Positions 18,019 through 25,438 of a stretch of DNA of 64,000 nt are shown here, in pieces (the first letter of the stretch is position 1; each line of letters starts with the position of its first letter). The DNA comes from CAVWCW01 sp963753615. GTDB lineage: Bacteria > Pseudomonadota > Gammaproteobacteria > Chromatiales > Chromatiaceae. The position numbers were made by a program, and so were the translations under genes. Under the pieces are notes generated by a model that was not told where the DNA came from, ran no database searches, and saw nothing but the letters and a program-made list of their open reading frames with translations. The stretch covers positions 190,832-254,831 of the forward strand of contig CAVWCW010000006.1 of the NCBI GenBank assembly GCA_963753615.1, read 5' to 3'.

Positions 18019-20323
18019 ATGGCAGAAAGCCAAAGCACCAGAGCGATAGCACGGGCAAGGCGCAAGGCCTTGTCCAGCGCGGGCAAGGGCCCGACGACGG
18101 GGAGCAGCCCCGAACGCACCCGTGCAGATACACAAACCGTGACGTCATCGACGTCTAAAGCGATGTCTCCTGCTGCGCCGGCCAAGCCACGCGCTCGATT
18201 CATCGCCCCGTCTACCCAAGCAGAGAACAGTTCGCGTGCTGTCGCGCTGGCTCGGCGCAAGGCGCTTTCGTCCCAGGGCAAGCGCGCCGATACGAGCACC
18301 GATCGCACGACGACGGGTGGCCCGAGGGCGCGCAAGGCCGCTGCGATATTGACGTCGGCGCCCGCGGACAAGAAAGACAGCGACTGCGGTTGTGGTCGCA
18401 AAGGGCGTGGTAGCGCTGAGAACACCGTGACGAGCACGCCCAAACGCAGTCAGCGACTCGCCAAAACCAGAGTCGACCAGCATCGTTCAACGGTCCAGAC
18501 CAACCCCACGCGCGCCGCTGCTCTGGCCCGTCGCCAGGCTCAGTCCACGCGTGGCAAGGCCGGCATCGGCGCCAACGGGCTGACCGCGGCGCAGACCGCA
18601 CGCGCTGCCAACCCGCAGCTGTCCGGTCGTGAACTTGCCCAGGCGCTACGCTCACAGCGCAGCAAGCGGGGCAACGCCGGCCAGAAGAAGTCGCAGCCCA
18701 CCGGACGGGTACGCCCGACCAAGCCGAGTAGCTCACGAACCGCAGAAGACCAGCCGTGGAAAGTCGGCGCCAGCGAAACCGTCCGCGGTCAAACCGTGAC
18801 CGGGACCATGGTGGGCCGCAGCCACAAGACCACCGGCGATGAACCGAGTACCTGCCGGAACGTCACCGGAACCGAGTACATGGGTGCGGATATTTTCCGC
18901 GACTTCTGCCAGACCGAGCCCAGCAAAGGGCCCGCGAAGATCCACCAAAGTCCGACCAGTCATGGCAACCGGGTGACCGGAAACGAGGTCGGTCGCAGCA
19001 CCAAGGTGACCGGCGACGAGCCCGGAACCTGCAAGAATGTCACCGGCACCGAGTATGTCAGCGCCAACCAGGAGCAGGCCTTCTGCGGCACCGCCAGCAA
19101 GCCCGGCCCGGCCAAGATGACCATGGCCGAGACCCGCAAGGGCAAGGCCGTCACTGGTAACAACGTGGGTCGATCGGTCAAGGTGACCGGCGACGAGCTA
19201 GGCGCGGATCGTGAGCTGACCGGTACCCAATACACCAAACCCGGCGATGGCCAAGCGCCTGCCAAGGTCGGTAGCAGTAACACCCTGCGCGGCGGTTCCG
19301 TGACCGGCACCATGGTGGGTCGCTCCGGCAAGGTGACCGGCGACGAGCCGGGCAGCTGCCGCAACATCACCGGCGACGACTATGTCGGCAAGGAGCAGTA
19401 TCAGGGCTTCTGCAGCAGCACCCCAACACCCAAGGACCGGAAGGTCGGCGCGTCGCAGACCCTCAAGGGCGAGACCGTCACTGGCACCCAGACCGGGCGC
19501 GGCAGCATGGTCACGGGCGACGAGCCGGGCACCTGCAAGGCCATCACCGGCACGCCCTATGCCGGTGCGGAGCAGTACCGCACGTACTGTCAACCGGAAG
19601 AGGTAATCATCGCTGAGGCGCGTACCCGCCCGCAGCGTAGCACCCCAGGTTCGGTGATGACCGGCCGGCAGCCGGGTATCGGCGGCGAGATGACCGGCGC
19701 CGAGCGCGGTGCGTGCGAGCCGCTGACCGGTACCCCCTACGTGGGTGCCGACCAGTTCGCTGACGCATGCCCGGCCACCGCTGCCGAGCCGAGCAGCCCG
19801 GATTTTCCCCAAGCCCTCGGTCAGGCCGCGCCCTGGGGTGATTTCAGCGTCGCGGCCCCGTCCCACGCCTCGCAGCCTGCCGCCGATCACGCAGGCGTGA
19901 CCGGTAACCGCTATGAGCAGGGGCAGATCACTGGACCGTTCGGCAAGGCCAGCGGCAAGGTGACCGGTACCGAGGAGGCGCGGTTCGGCCGTGGTAACGG
20001 TGCCCCGGCACGGCACGGCCCCGATGCCCGAGACCGCGGTTGAGATAGCAGGCCGCGTCAAGCCCCGCATCAGCGGTGAGGGCCAGAATGCCGGCTTAAA
20101 GATCACCGGTGACGACTGGGATCGTGGCGATCTCGTGACCGGCACCGAGGGCACCTCCGCTATGGGCCGCAATCCGACCCGTCGCGGCCCGATGAACGCC
20201 ATGGCCGCCATGCAGCACAAGCGCAACGAGGACGTGCCCGCGCCCGTGAGCAAGGTTACCGGCGGCAGCGGTAACACCGAACAGGGCTCGCTGATCACCT
20301 ATTCGGGCGGAGCCCGGGGCTGA
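18019..20323 (+). CDS. csoS2: carboxysome assembly scaffold CsoS2, with +1 frame change near C-terminus
   Basis: CsoS2 is the disordered scaffold that links RuBisCO to the shell. The N-terminal part has four basic repeats (RAIARARRKALSSAGKG near residue 9, then around 73, 165 and 203) that bind RuBisCO. The middle has six VTG repeats from about residue 253, each with paired VTGxxVGRS and VTGDEPGxC plus TGTxY units. The C-terminal shell anchor (VTGTEEARFG, ITGDDWDRGDLVTGTEG, NPTRRGPMNAM, GSLITYSGGARG) lies in another frame. The first frame stops at 20043 after FGRGNGAPARHG; the C-terminal text is at +1 and runs to 20323. One extra base between about 19990 and 20040 explains it. Confidence 0.93.
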
Positions 20324-20343
20324 TCGGAAGCGGGTAGATCGAC

Positions 20344-21843
20344 ATGCTGCGCACTCATCGTCAAAAAGCGCCCTCCTTGGTGCGGGCGCCGCTGCGCCGC
20401 CCAGGGGCCGTTGGTGGTGGTCGTGCAGCCCAGCCTCGCGGCTCGGCTGGCCAGCATCCATTGACCCGTGGCGACGAGAATGCCCGCCTATTCGACTATG
20501 AACAGCGCGTGAAATCGTCTTTCGACGCCATCGTGCCGGTCCTCAAGCAGGTGTCGGCGCTGCAGCATGAGCAAGACTTCGAGCAGCGCGCCCAAGCGAT
20601 GGTGCGCGACCAGCTTGGTTTCGAGACGCTCGACGAGATCCTGGCGGATGCCTGGGTGGACCAGTTGGACATGCGCCGCTTGTTTGCCTGGTGTGTCTTC
20701 AAGACCTACCGGCACTACTGCGACGACTTCTTCACCGCGGACCCGCTCGGGTCTGCGGATGAGGAAAGCTTCCAGGCGTTCTTGCAGGATTGCGGCTTTC
20801 ACACGCTCGACCTCTCGCCCTGCGCGGACGGGCGTCTTGCGCACGTGATCCGCTATGTGCTGCGACTGCCTTACCGGGCGGTGCGCCGCAAGTCCTACGC
20901 AGGTGCCTTGTTCGACATCGAGGACAGCTTGGCCAAGTGGACCGAGACGGAGTTAATGCGGTTCCGAGAGGGCAGGCCGAACACGGCCGATGCGCCGACC
21001 CGCTATCTTAAGGCGGTAGTGTATCACTACAGCTCGGTGGATCCGGCCCACGAAGGTTGTGCGGCGCACGGTTCGGATGCCGGGCGCGCGGCACAGGCCG
21101 GCCTCGATCGGTTGCTTGGTTTCCAACGCGCGGTGCAAAACAGTTTTTGTTGCGGCGCGTCGATCGACCTGTTGCTGATCGGCCTGGACACCGATACCGA
21201 TGCCATCCGCGTGCACGTGCCCGACGGCAACGGGGTCATCGACCTGGATCGGTATGTGGACGCGCTGCCACTGTACGCTCAGACGCGGCATATGACGCCG
21301 ACTCAGGCGCAGGATCACTTCGCCAGCGCCATTCGCGGTGCGGCGGCGGATGTGACCGATGGCATGGCGCGGTTCATTGCGCGTTTGCTGGAGAACAACC
21401 TGTCGCAGATCGACTATGTGCGCAGCTTCCACGGTGAGCACTACAGCGATATCGGTCACGCCGAGCGTTTCATCGGTGCCGGTATCGGCTTCGAGGAAGT
21501 TCAGCTGCGCAACCTGACCTATTTCGCCTACATGGACACGGTGGAAGAGGCGGCGCCGGATCTGGATGTGGGCGTAAAGATTTTTACCGGCCTGAATGTA
21601 TCCCACGGGCTGCCCATTCCAATCGTGGTGCGCTACGACTACCACGGCGAGGTCCCCGGCGCGCGTGATCGTGCCATCGCGCATTGCCATCGAGTCGACG
21701 GGGCATTGCGCGCCCGTTACCCGGATCTGGCGAAGCGTGGATTGCTGCACAGGTTGCTGGTGGTGCGCGATTGCGACACCGGCGCACCGATCGAGGTGCT
21801 GGGCTGTTCGGTTAAGTCGCAAGTGCCAAAGGGGGCCCACTGA
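20344..21843 (+). CDS. csoSCA: carboxysomal carbonic anhydrase CsoSCA (CsoS3)
   Basis: The 499-residue protein converts bicarbonate to CO2 inside the carboxysome. It has an Arg/Pro-rich N-terminal tail that probably contacts RuBisCO, then an all-helical domain, a beta-CA-like catalytic domain and a degenerate duplicate. Zinc ligands are in place: Cys160 within SPCADGR, where Asp and Arg form the proton-relay dyad, then His228 in VYHYSS and Cys239 in HEGC. The spacing of 11 between the last two agrees with the characterised Halothiobacillus enzyme. Its stop overlaps the csoS4A start by one base. Confidence 0.95.
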   Translation: MLRTHRQKAPSLVRAPLRRPGAVGGGRAAQPRGSAGQHPLTRGDENARLFDYEQRVKSSFDAIVPVLKQVSALQHEQDFEQRAQAMVRDQLGFETLDEILADAWVDQLDMRRLFAWCVFKTYRHYCDDFFTADPLGSADEESFQAFLQDCGFHTLDLSPCADGRLAHVIRYVLRLPYRAVRRKSYAGALFDIEDSLAKWTETELMRFREGRPNTADAPTRYLKAVVYHYSSVDPAHEGCAAHGSDAGRAAQAGLDRLLGFQRAVQNSFCCGASIDLLLIGLDTDTDAIRVHVPDGNGVIDLDRYVDALPLYAQTRHMTPTQAQDHFASAIRGAAADVTDGMARFIARLLENNLSQIDYVRSFHGEHYSDIGHAERFIGAGIGFEEVQLRNLTYFAYMDTVEEAAPDLDVGVKIFTGLNVSHGLPIPIVVRYDYHGEVPGARDRAIAHCHRVDGALRARYPDLAKRGLLHRLLVVRDCDTGAPIEVLGCSVKSQVPKGAH

Positions 21844-22100
21844 TGAAGATTTGTCAGGTAGAACGCCCGCTGGTCTCGACCAATCGCATTGCCATGATGG
21901 AGCACAAGCACCTGCAGGTGGTGATCGATGGGAGCTCCAAGCTGGTCGCGGTCGACGCCATCGGTGCCAAGCCGGGCGATTGGGTGATCTGCGTAGGCAG
22001 TTCGGCTGCGCGCGAGGCGGCGGGCAGCAAGGGCTACCCGAGTGATCTGACCATCGTCGGGATCATTGACCACTGGCCCCCGGAAGGGCAGGAAGGCTGA
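21843..22100 (+). CDS. csoS4A: carboxysome vertex protein CsoS4A (BMC-P pentamer)
   Basis: This 85-residue protein, starting MKICQVERPLVSTNRIAMME, has the pentameric shell fold with VDAIGAKPGDWVICVGSSAA and the C-terminal LTIVGIIDHW. Pentamers cap the twelve vertices of the icosahedral shell. Its start overlaps the csoSCA stop by one base and its stop overlaps the csoS4B start by one base, so the three are translationally coupled. Confidence 0.95.
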   Translation: MKICQVERPLVSTNRIAMMEHKHLQVVIDGSSKLVAVDAIGAKPGDWVICVGSSAAREAAGSKGYPSDLTIVGIIDHWPPEGQEG

Positions 22101-22384
22101 TGGATATCTTGCAGGTTCAAGGGCCGTTGGTGTGTACGCGTCGCATCGAAGGTCTGAAGCAGATCAGCCTGCGAGTGCTGCGTGACATGAGCGGTAAGCA
22201 GCACGTAGCCGTGGACCCGGTCGGCGCCCATGCAGGCAACTGGGTGTTTATGTCGAGTGGGTCGGCGGCGCGATACGCCGCAGGGGATTTTGAGATTCTG
22301 ACCGATCTGACGATCGCCGGGATCATCGACAACTGGGCCGAAATCGTCGGCCAGGGCGCTGATGCGGGCCAAGCGGCCGGCTGA
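22100..22384 (+). CDS. csoS4B: carboxysome vertex protein CsoS4B (BMC-P pentamer)
   Basis: A paralogue of CsoS4A, this 94-residue protein starts MDILQVQGPLVCTRRIEGLK and shares AVDPVGAHAGNWVFMSSGSA and LTIAGIIDNW. It carries a longer Gly/Ala-rich tail. Having two different pentamers is standard in alpha-carboxysomes and seals the vertices. The one-base overlap with csoS4A keeps expression low and balanced relative to the hexamers that follow after a 49-base gap with its own AGGAG. Confidence 0.95.
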   Translation: MDILQVQGPLVCTRRIEGLKQISLRVLRDMSGKQHVAVDPVGAHAGNWVFMSSGSAARYAAGDFEILTDLTIAGIIDNWAEIVGQGADAGQAAG

Positions 22385-22433
22385 GCGGTACGGACATTTT
22401 CAGAAAACAATCGAGTCAGCAGGAGACACGAAG

Positions 22434-22724
22434 ATGGCAAGCGAAACCTACGGCATCGCACTGGGCATGATCGAAACCCGCGGGCTGGTGCCCGCCATCG
22501 AGGCAGCCGATGCCATGACCAAGGCTGCAGAAGTGCGCCTCATCGGCCGCGAGTTCGTAGGCGGTGGCTACGTCACCGTGCTGGTTCGTGGCGAGACCGG
22601 CGCCGTGAACGCGGCTGTGCGTGCTGGTGCTGATGCCTGCGAGCGCGTGGGTGACGGCTTGGTGGCCGCGCACATCATCGCCCGCCCGCACAACGAAGTT
22701 GAGCCGGTGCTAAGCAAAGACTGA
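22434..22724 (+). CDS. csoS1C: carboxysome hexameric shell protein CsoS1C
   Basis: The BMC-H protein of 96 residues (MASETYGIALGMIETRGLVP) has the single BMC domain KAAEVRLIGREFVGGGYVTV and the pore-region text VGDGLVAAHIIARPH. Hexamers tile the facets and their central pores admit bicarbonate and RuBP. It is the first of three near-identical paralogues. The order C-A-B is assigned from the canonical operon. AGGAG lies 9-13 bases upstream of the start. Confidence 0.94.
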   Translation: MASETYGIALGMIETRGLVPAIEAADAMTKAAEVRLIGREFVGGGYVTVLVRGETGAVNAAVRAGADACERVGDGLVAAHIIARPHNEVEPVLSKD

Positions 22725-22734
22725 TACCGGATAT

Positions 22735-22756
22735 CCGGGCCGCTGTTGCGGCCCGG
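22735..22756 (+). terminator. GC-rich hairpin between csoS1C and csoS1A
   Basis: CCGGGCCGC and GCGGCCCGG form a perfect 9-bp stem with a TGTT loop, 11 bases after the csoS1C stop. No T run follows, so it is not a classical intrinsic terminator. It may instead stabilise the upstream transcript end, partly attenuate transcription, or guide processing. This would let shell-protein ratios differ within one operon. Confidence 0.55.
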
Positions 22757-22799
22757 GAATTCACTGAAGCAAATCTAACCCGACGACGGAGATAGAAAG

Positions 22800-23108
22800 A
22801 TGGCAAACGAGAACTACGGCATTGCGCTGGGCATGATCGAAACCCGTGGCCTGGTGCCCGCTATCGAGGCAGCTGACGCCATGACCAAGGCCGCCGAAGT
22901 GCGCCTGATCGGCCGCGAGTTTGTTGGCGGCGGTTACGTGACCGTGCTGGTTCGCGGTGAGACCGGTGCCGTGAACGCAGCCGTTCGCGCTGGCGCTGAC
23001 GCCTGCGAGCGTGTCGGTGACGGCCTGGTGGCTGCACATATCATCGCCCGCCCGCACAAAGAAGTTGAGCCGGTGCTGCCGACTGGCGGCGCTTCCACCG
23101 AAGCCTGA
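22800..23108 (+). CDS. csoS1A: carboxysome hexameric shell protein CsoS1A
   Basis: The 102-residue BMC-H protein is nearly identical to the flanking paralogues through residue 92 (MANENYGIALGMIETRGLVP and IIARPHKEVEPVL). It differs in its tail (PTGGASTEA). CsoS1A is normally a main facet component. Synonymous codons differ clearly from csoS1C and csoS1B, so the duplication is old and the proteins are held by selection, not by recent gene conversion. Confidence 0.94.
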   Translation: MANENYGIALGMIETRGLVPAIEAADAMTKAAEVRLIGREFVGGGYVTVLVRGETGAVNAAVRAGADACERVGDGLVAAHIIARPHKEVEPVLPTGGASTEA

Positions 23109-23150
23109 TTGGCGCTTCGACCCTAGCCGTTTAAACAGGAGATTTCAGCG

Positions 23151-23462
23151 ATGGCCAACGAAACCTATGGCATTGCTCTGGGCATGATCGAGACCCGCGG
23201 GCTGGTGCCTGCCATCGAAGCGGCTGACGCCATGACCAAGGCCGCCGAAGTGCGCCTGATCGGTCGTGAGTTCGTGGGCGGCGGTTACGTCACCGTGCTG
23301 GTGCGCGGTGAGACCGGTGCCGTGAACGCAGCTGTTCGCGCCGGCGCCGACGCCTGCGAGCGTGTGGGTGACGGCCTGGTGGCCGCACACATCATCGCGC
23401 GTCCGCATCGCGAAGTGGAGCCGGTGTTGGAAGGCGGCAGCGCCATGCGTCCGGCGCATTGA
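23151..23462 (+). CDS. csoS1B: carboxysome hexameric shell protein CsoS1B
   Basis: This third BMC-H protein has 103 residues, with a longer C-terminal extension (EGGSAMRPAH) than its paralogues, as CsoS1B usually has. The domain core (IGREFVGGGYVTVLVRGETG) is the same. CAGGAG about ten bases ahead of ATG 23151 gives a good ribosome site. It lies 42 bases after csoS1A. Confidence 0.93.
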   Translation: MANETYGIALGMIETRGLVPAIEAADAMTKAAEVRLIGREFVGGGYVTVLVRGETGAVNAAVRAGADACERVGDGLVAAHIIARPHREVEPVLEGGSAMRPAH

Positions 23463-23516
23463 GCGATCGGTTCGTTACCGGTTAAGAACACGCCAGCGGA
23501 TCGCTGAACCTTCATC

Positions 23517-24002
23517 ATGTTGTATGCCCGCGCAGACCAACGCGTGCTCGGTTACCTCGGGCGAGCTCTGAGTCTGGAGTTCTCCGCGGTGCAGCTGTAC
23601 AGCACCCAGGCGCGACTCGTCGCAACCTGGGGTCTGGCTGAGCCGGCCGAACGCCTGAAAAACGAGTCACGTGAGGAAATGGAGCATGCGGATCGGATCA
23701 TCGCCCGCATGCTGTCCCTCGGCGTGGCGCCCAGCGCGTCGCAGTTGCGTCCGGTCCGGCTCGGCAACAGTCTGCAGGAACTGCTGCTGCATGACCTGGC
23801 GTTCGAGCACGAATTGATCAACCTGTACAGCGATGCCACGCGCCATTGCGCCGGCATCGGCGATCACGACGGGCGGCTTTTCTTCGAGACCCTGCTCGAA
23901 GAAGAGCGCCGCCACGGTCGTGAATTGAGTCAGTGGATCGAGGGGTTACGGCAACCGGGGCAGCCCGGGCCCCGCACCCCGCCACGCGGCGCGACCTTCT
24001 GA
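23517..24002 (+). CDS. cso-linked bacterioferritin-like protein
   Basis: The 161-residue protein (MLYARADQRVLGYLGRALSL) is a four-helix ferritin-like protein. Possible di-iron residues lie in EFSAVQLY, SREEMEHADR, EHELINLY and LLEEERRHGREL (Glu and ExxH pairs). It is regularly found in alpha-carboxysome operons next to csoS1 genes, but its role there is unresolved. Iron storage is only a family-level assumption. The C-terminal tail is proline-rich. Confidence 0.85.
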   Translation: MLYARADQRVLGYLGRALSLEFSAVQLYSTQARLVATWGLAEPAERLKNESREEMEHADRIIARMLSLGVAPSASQLRPVRLGNSLQELLLHDLAFEHELINLYSDATRHCAGIGDHDGRLFFETLLEEERRHGRELSQWIEGLRQPGQPGPRTPPRGATF

Positions 24003-24014
24003 GGAGGCTTCGTG

Positions 24015-24281
24015 ATGGACCGGGAGTGGCAGGAACGTAAACGTCCCGCACGCCTCGAACGGCGTTACGAGTTTCCCGATTACACCACCCTGCGCGATTT
24101 CCTCGACCGCGCAGCGGATCTGTCAGAGGAACACGATTTGTATCCCGACCTCGGCTTCGGGCGTGATTATGTGAACGTCACCATCTATGCCCCTGAAGGC
24201 GAAGACGCAGTCAGCAATGAGCAGCGGCGCTTTGCTAAAATGCTCGACAAGCTTCAGACTGGCACAACGATAGGCAACTGA
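24015..24281 (+). CDS. acRAF-like (pterin dehydratase-fold) RuBisCO assembly factor
   Basis: The start ATG 24015 follows GAGGAGG (24001-24007) at good spacing; GTG 24012 is an alternative. The 88-residue product has the pterin-4a-carbinolamine dehydratase fold (FPDYTTLRDFLDRAADLSEE, YPDLGFGRDYVNVTIYAPEG). It lacks a convincing full catalytic His set. Its place after the ferritin-like gene identifies it as acRAF, proposed to assist carboxysomal RuBisCO assembly. Enzymatic dehydratase function is unlikely. Confidence 0.85.
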   Translation: MDREWQERKRPARLERRYEFPDYTTLRDFLDRAADLSEEHDLYPDLGFGRDYVNVTIYAPEGEDAVSNEQRRFAKMLDKLQTGTTIGN

Positions 24282-24293
24282 GGGGGCTTCCCC

Positions 24294-24920
24294 ATGGCCA
24301 TCATCGCCTTGGTGGGCAACAAGGGCGGAGCAGGTAAGACCACGCTGGCAGTGAACTTGGCGTGTGCCCTCAACCGCATCGCGCCTACCGCCATTCTGGA
24401 TGCCGATCCGCAGGGCTCCTCTTTGCAATGGCGGGCCATCGCCGAATCCGATGAGACTCCCCCGGTATTTGCCAGCGACCGACAGCTTGATGCGGTACTA
24501 AATACCCGGCGCAAGCAATGCGCCCACTTGATCATCGACTGTCCGCCTTCGGTCAATACCATGCAGACCAATCTCGCCCTGCAGGTCAGCGAAATAGCGC
24601 TTATTCCGGTGCAGCCCTCGCCGCTGGATCTCTGGGCAACCGCCCACATCGATCACGCTATCGAGGAGGCGAAGCGATCAAACCCGGGGTTGCGGCCGAT
24701 GCTGGTGATCAACCAGCTCGAGCCGCGCACCACGCTGTCCCGGCTTGTGCGTCAGGCCATCGCGGAACTGGGACTGCCCGCTTCCGAGGCGGCGATCCGC
24801 CGTCGCGTTATCTACCGGGCCGCGATGCTCGAGGGTAAGAGCGTCATCGACATGGGAAGCCGGGGCGCGGCGGCAGCCGAAGAACTCCACCAACTGATCA
24901 ACGAGGTAATTCTGTCATGA
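24294..24920 (+). CDS. mcdA: ParA-type ATPase McdA, carboxysome positioning
   Basis: The 208-residue protein has the deviant Walker A GNKGGAGKTT (residues 8-17, with the signature Lys), switch I DADPQGS and Walker B HLIIDCPPS. ParA/MinD-like ATPases of this type form dynamic gradients on the nucleoid. In alpha-carboxysome operons the gene is McdA, which spaces carboxysomes with McdB. The next gene overlaps its stop by four bases and encodes the expected McdB-like partner, which strongly supports the call over plasmid ParA. Confidence 0.9.
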   Translation: MAIIALVGNKGGAGKTTLAVNLACALNRIAPTAILDADPQGSSLQWRAIAESDETPPVFASDRQLDAVLNTRRKQCAHLIIDCPPSVNTMQTNLALQVSEIALIPVQPSPLDLWATAHIDHAIEEAKRSNPGLRPMLVINQLEPRTTLSRLVRQAIAELGLPASEAAIRRRVIYRAAMLEGKSVIDMGSRGAAAAEELHQLINEVILS

Positions 24921-25186
24921 GCAGCACCGACAAGACCGGCGACAAACTGCTCGCCTCCATTCGCAAGACCAAGGCGAGCGGCGGTCCGTCCGAGACCAGC
25001 AGCACGCCGTCTGCCGCGACGCCCAAGCGGGCGGTCACCACGAAGCGCAAGGTCGCGCCCAAGCCCCCCGCCAGGACGGCAGCCAAGCCAGCAGCCAAGC
25101 CCGCTTCTGGGCCGACCGCCACCGCCAAGGCTCCTGCTGCGGCTGCGGACCCCTTCCAGGCGGCCCGGCGGATCTGGCCTGACTGA
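24917..25186 (+). CDS. mcdB: McdB-like disordered carboxysome adaptor
   Basis: The 89-residue protein is low-complexity and basic (repeated KPA, PPARTAAKPAAKPAS), with a charged N-terminus (TDKTGDKLLASIRKTKA) and a C-terminal AARRIWPD. Alpha-type McdB proteins are small and disordered and end with a conserved Trp. They tether the carboxysome to McdA and can phase-separate. The four-base overlap with mcdA supports a functional pair. It closes the core cso operon; AT-rich sequence follows. Confidence 0.8.
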   Translation: MSSTDKTGDKLLASIRKTKASGGPSETSSTPSAATPKRAVTTKRKVAPKPPARTAAKPAAKPASGPTATAKAPAAAADPFQAARRIWPD

Positions 25187-25207
25187 GTTAGATACATCGA
25201 CTTAAAT

Positions 25208-25219
25208 AGATATATATCT
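25208..25219. promoter_or_regulatory. second palindrome, candidate CbbR site
   Basis: AGATATATATCT is a perfect 12-bp dyad inside an AT-rich island (25190-25255) between mcdB and the SulP gene. It is similar in core sequence (ATAGAT..ATATCT) to the palindrome upstream of cbbL. TATAAA at 25245-25250 could be a -10 box. This would let the downstream SulP-cbbR-csoS1D block be transcribed separately but under the same regulator. This is inference. Confidence 0.45.
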
Positions 25220-25283
25220 TTCTTTATATCGAATTGTATCTAAGTATAAAAGGCGCCATAATGCCGGCCGAGATCAGCGTCAG

Positions 25284-25421
25284 TTGAGCCTGCCGGACTA
25301 CCGCCTGCCTGGCTTGCTGGACGATCTGGCGGTCCTGATCCGCAAGGGCTATCACCGGACCGCTCGTGGGTCTGGCGTGTCAGTGCGTGGACCCGAGAGG
25401 TACGAGGCCCTGTTGGGCTGA
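25284..25421 (+). CDS. possible small protein between mcdB and the SulP gene
   Basis: From a TTG at 25284 the frame codes 45 residues (LSLPDYRLPGLLDDLAVLIR, then KGYHRTARGSGVSVRGPERY and EALLG), ending 17 bases before the SulP start. The amino-acid composition looks protein-like and a helix is plausible, but there is no ATG in frame and no family I recognise. It could be a leader peptide, a truncated gene or chance. Confidence 0.35.
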   Translation: MSLPDYRLPGLLDDLAVLIRKGYHRTARGSGVSVRGPERYEALLG

Positions 25422-25438
25422 GACGCGGAGTTTTATCC

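Noticed and set aside
18043..19780. tandem repeats that might suggest a CRISPR array or VNTR
   Set aside because: The repeats are protein repeats of CsoS2 (basic helices and VTG units) with diverged codons and continuous coding.
22434..23462. three nearly identical genes as an assembly duplication
   Set aside because: They differ at many synonymous sites and in their tails, and three csoS1 paralogues are normal for this operon.
24294..25186. plasmid-type ParA/ParB partition locus
   Set aside because: There is no parS, ParB or replication gene. The position in the cso operon and the small disordered partner identify McdAB.
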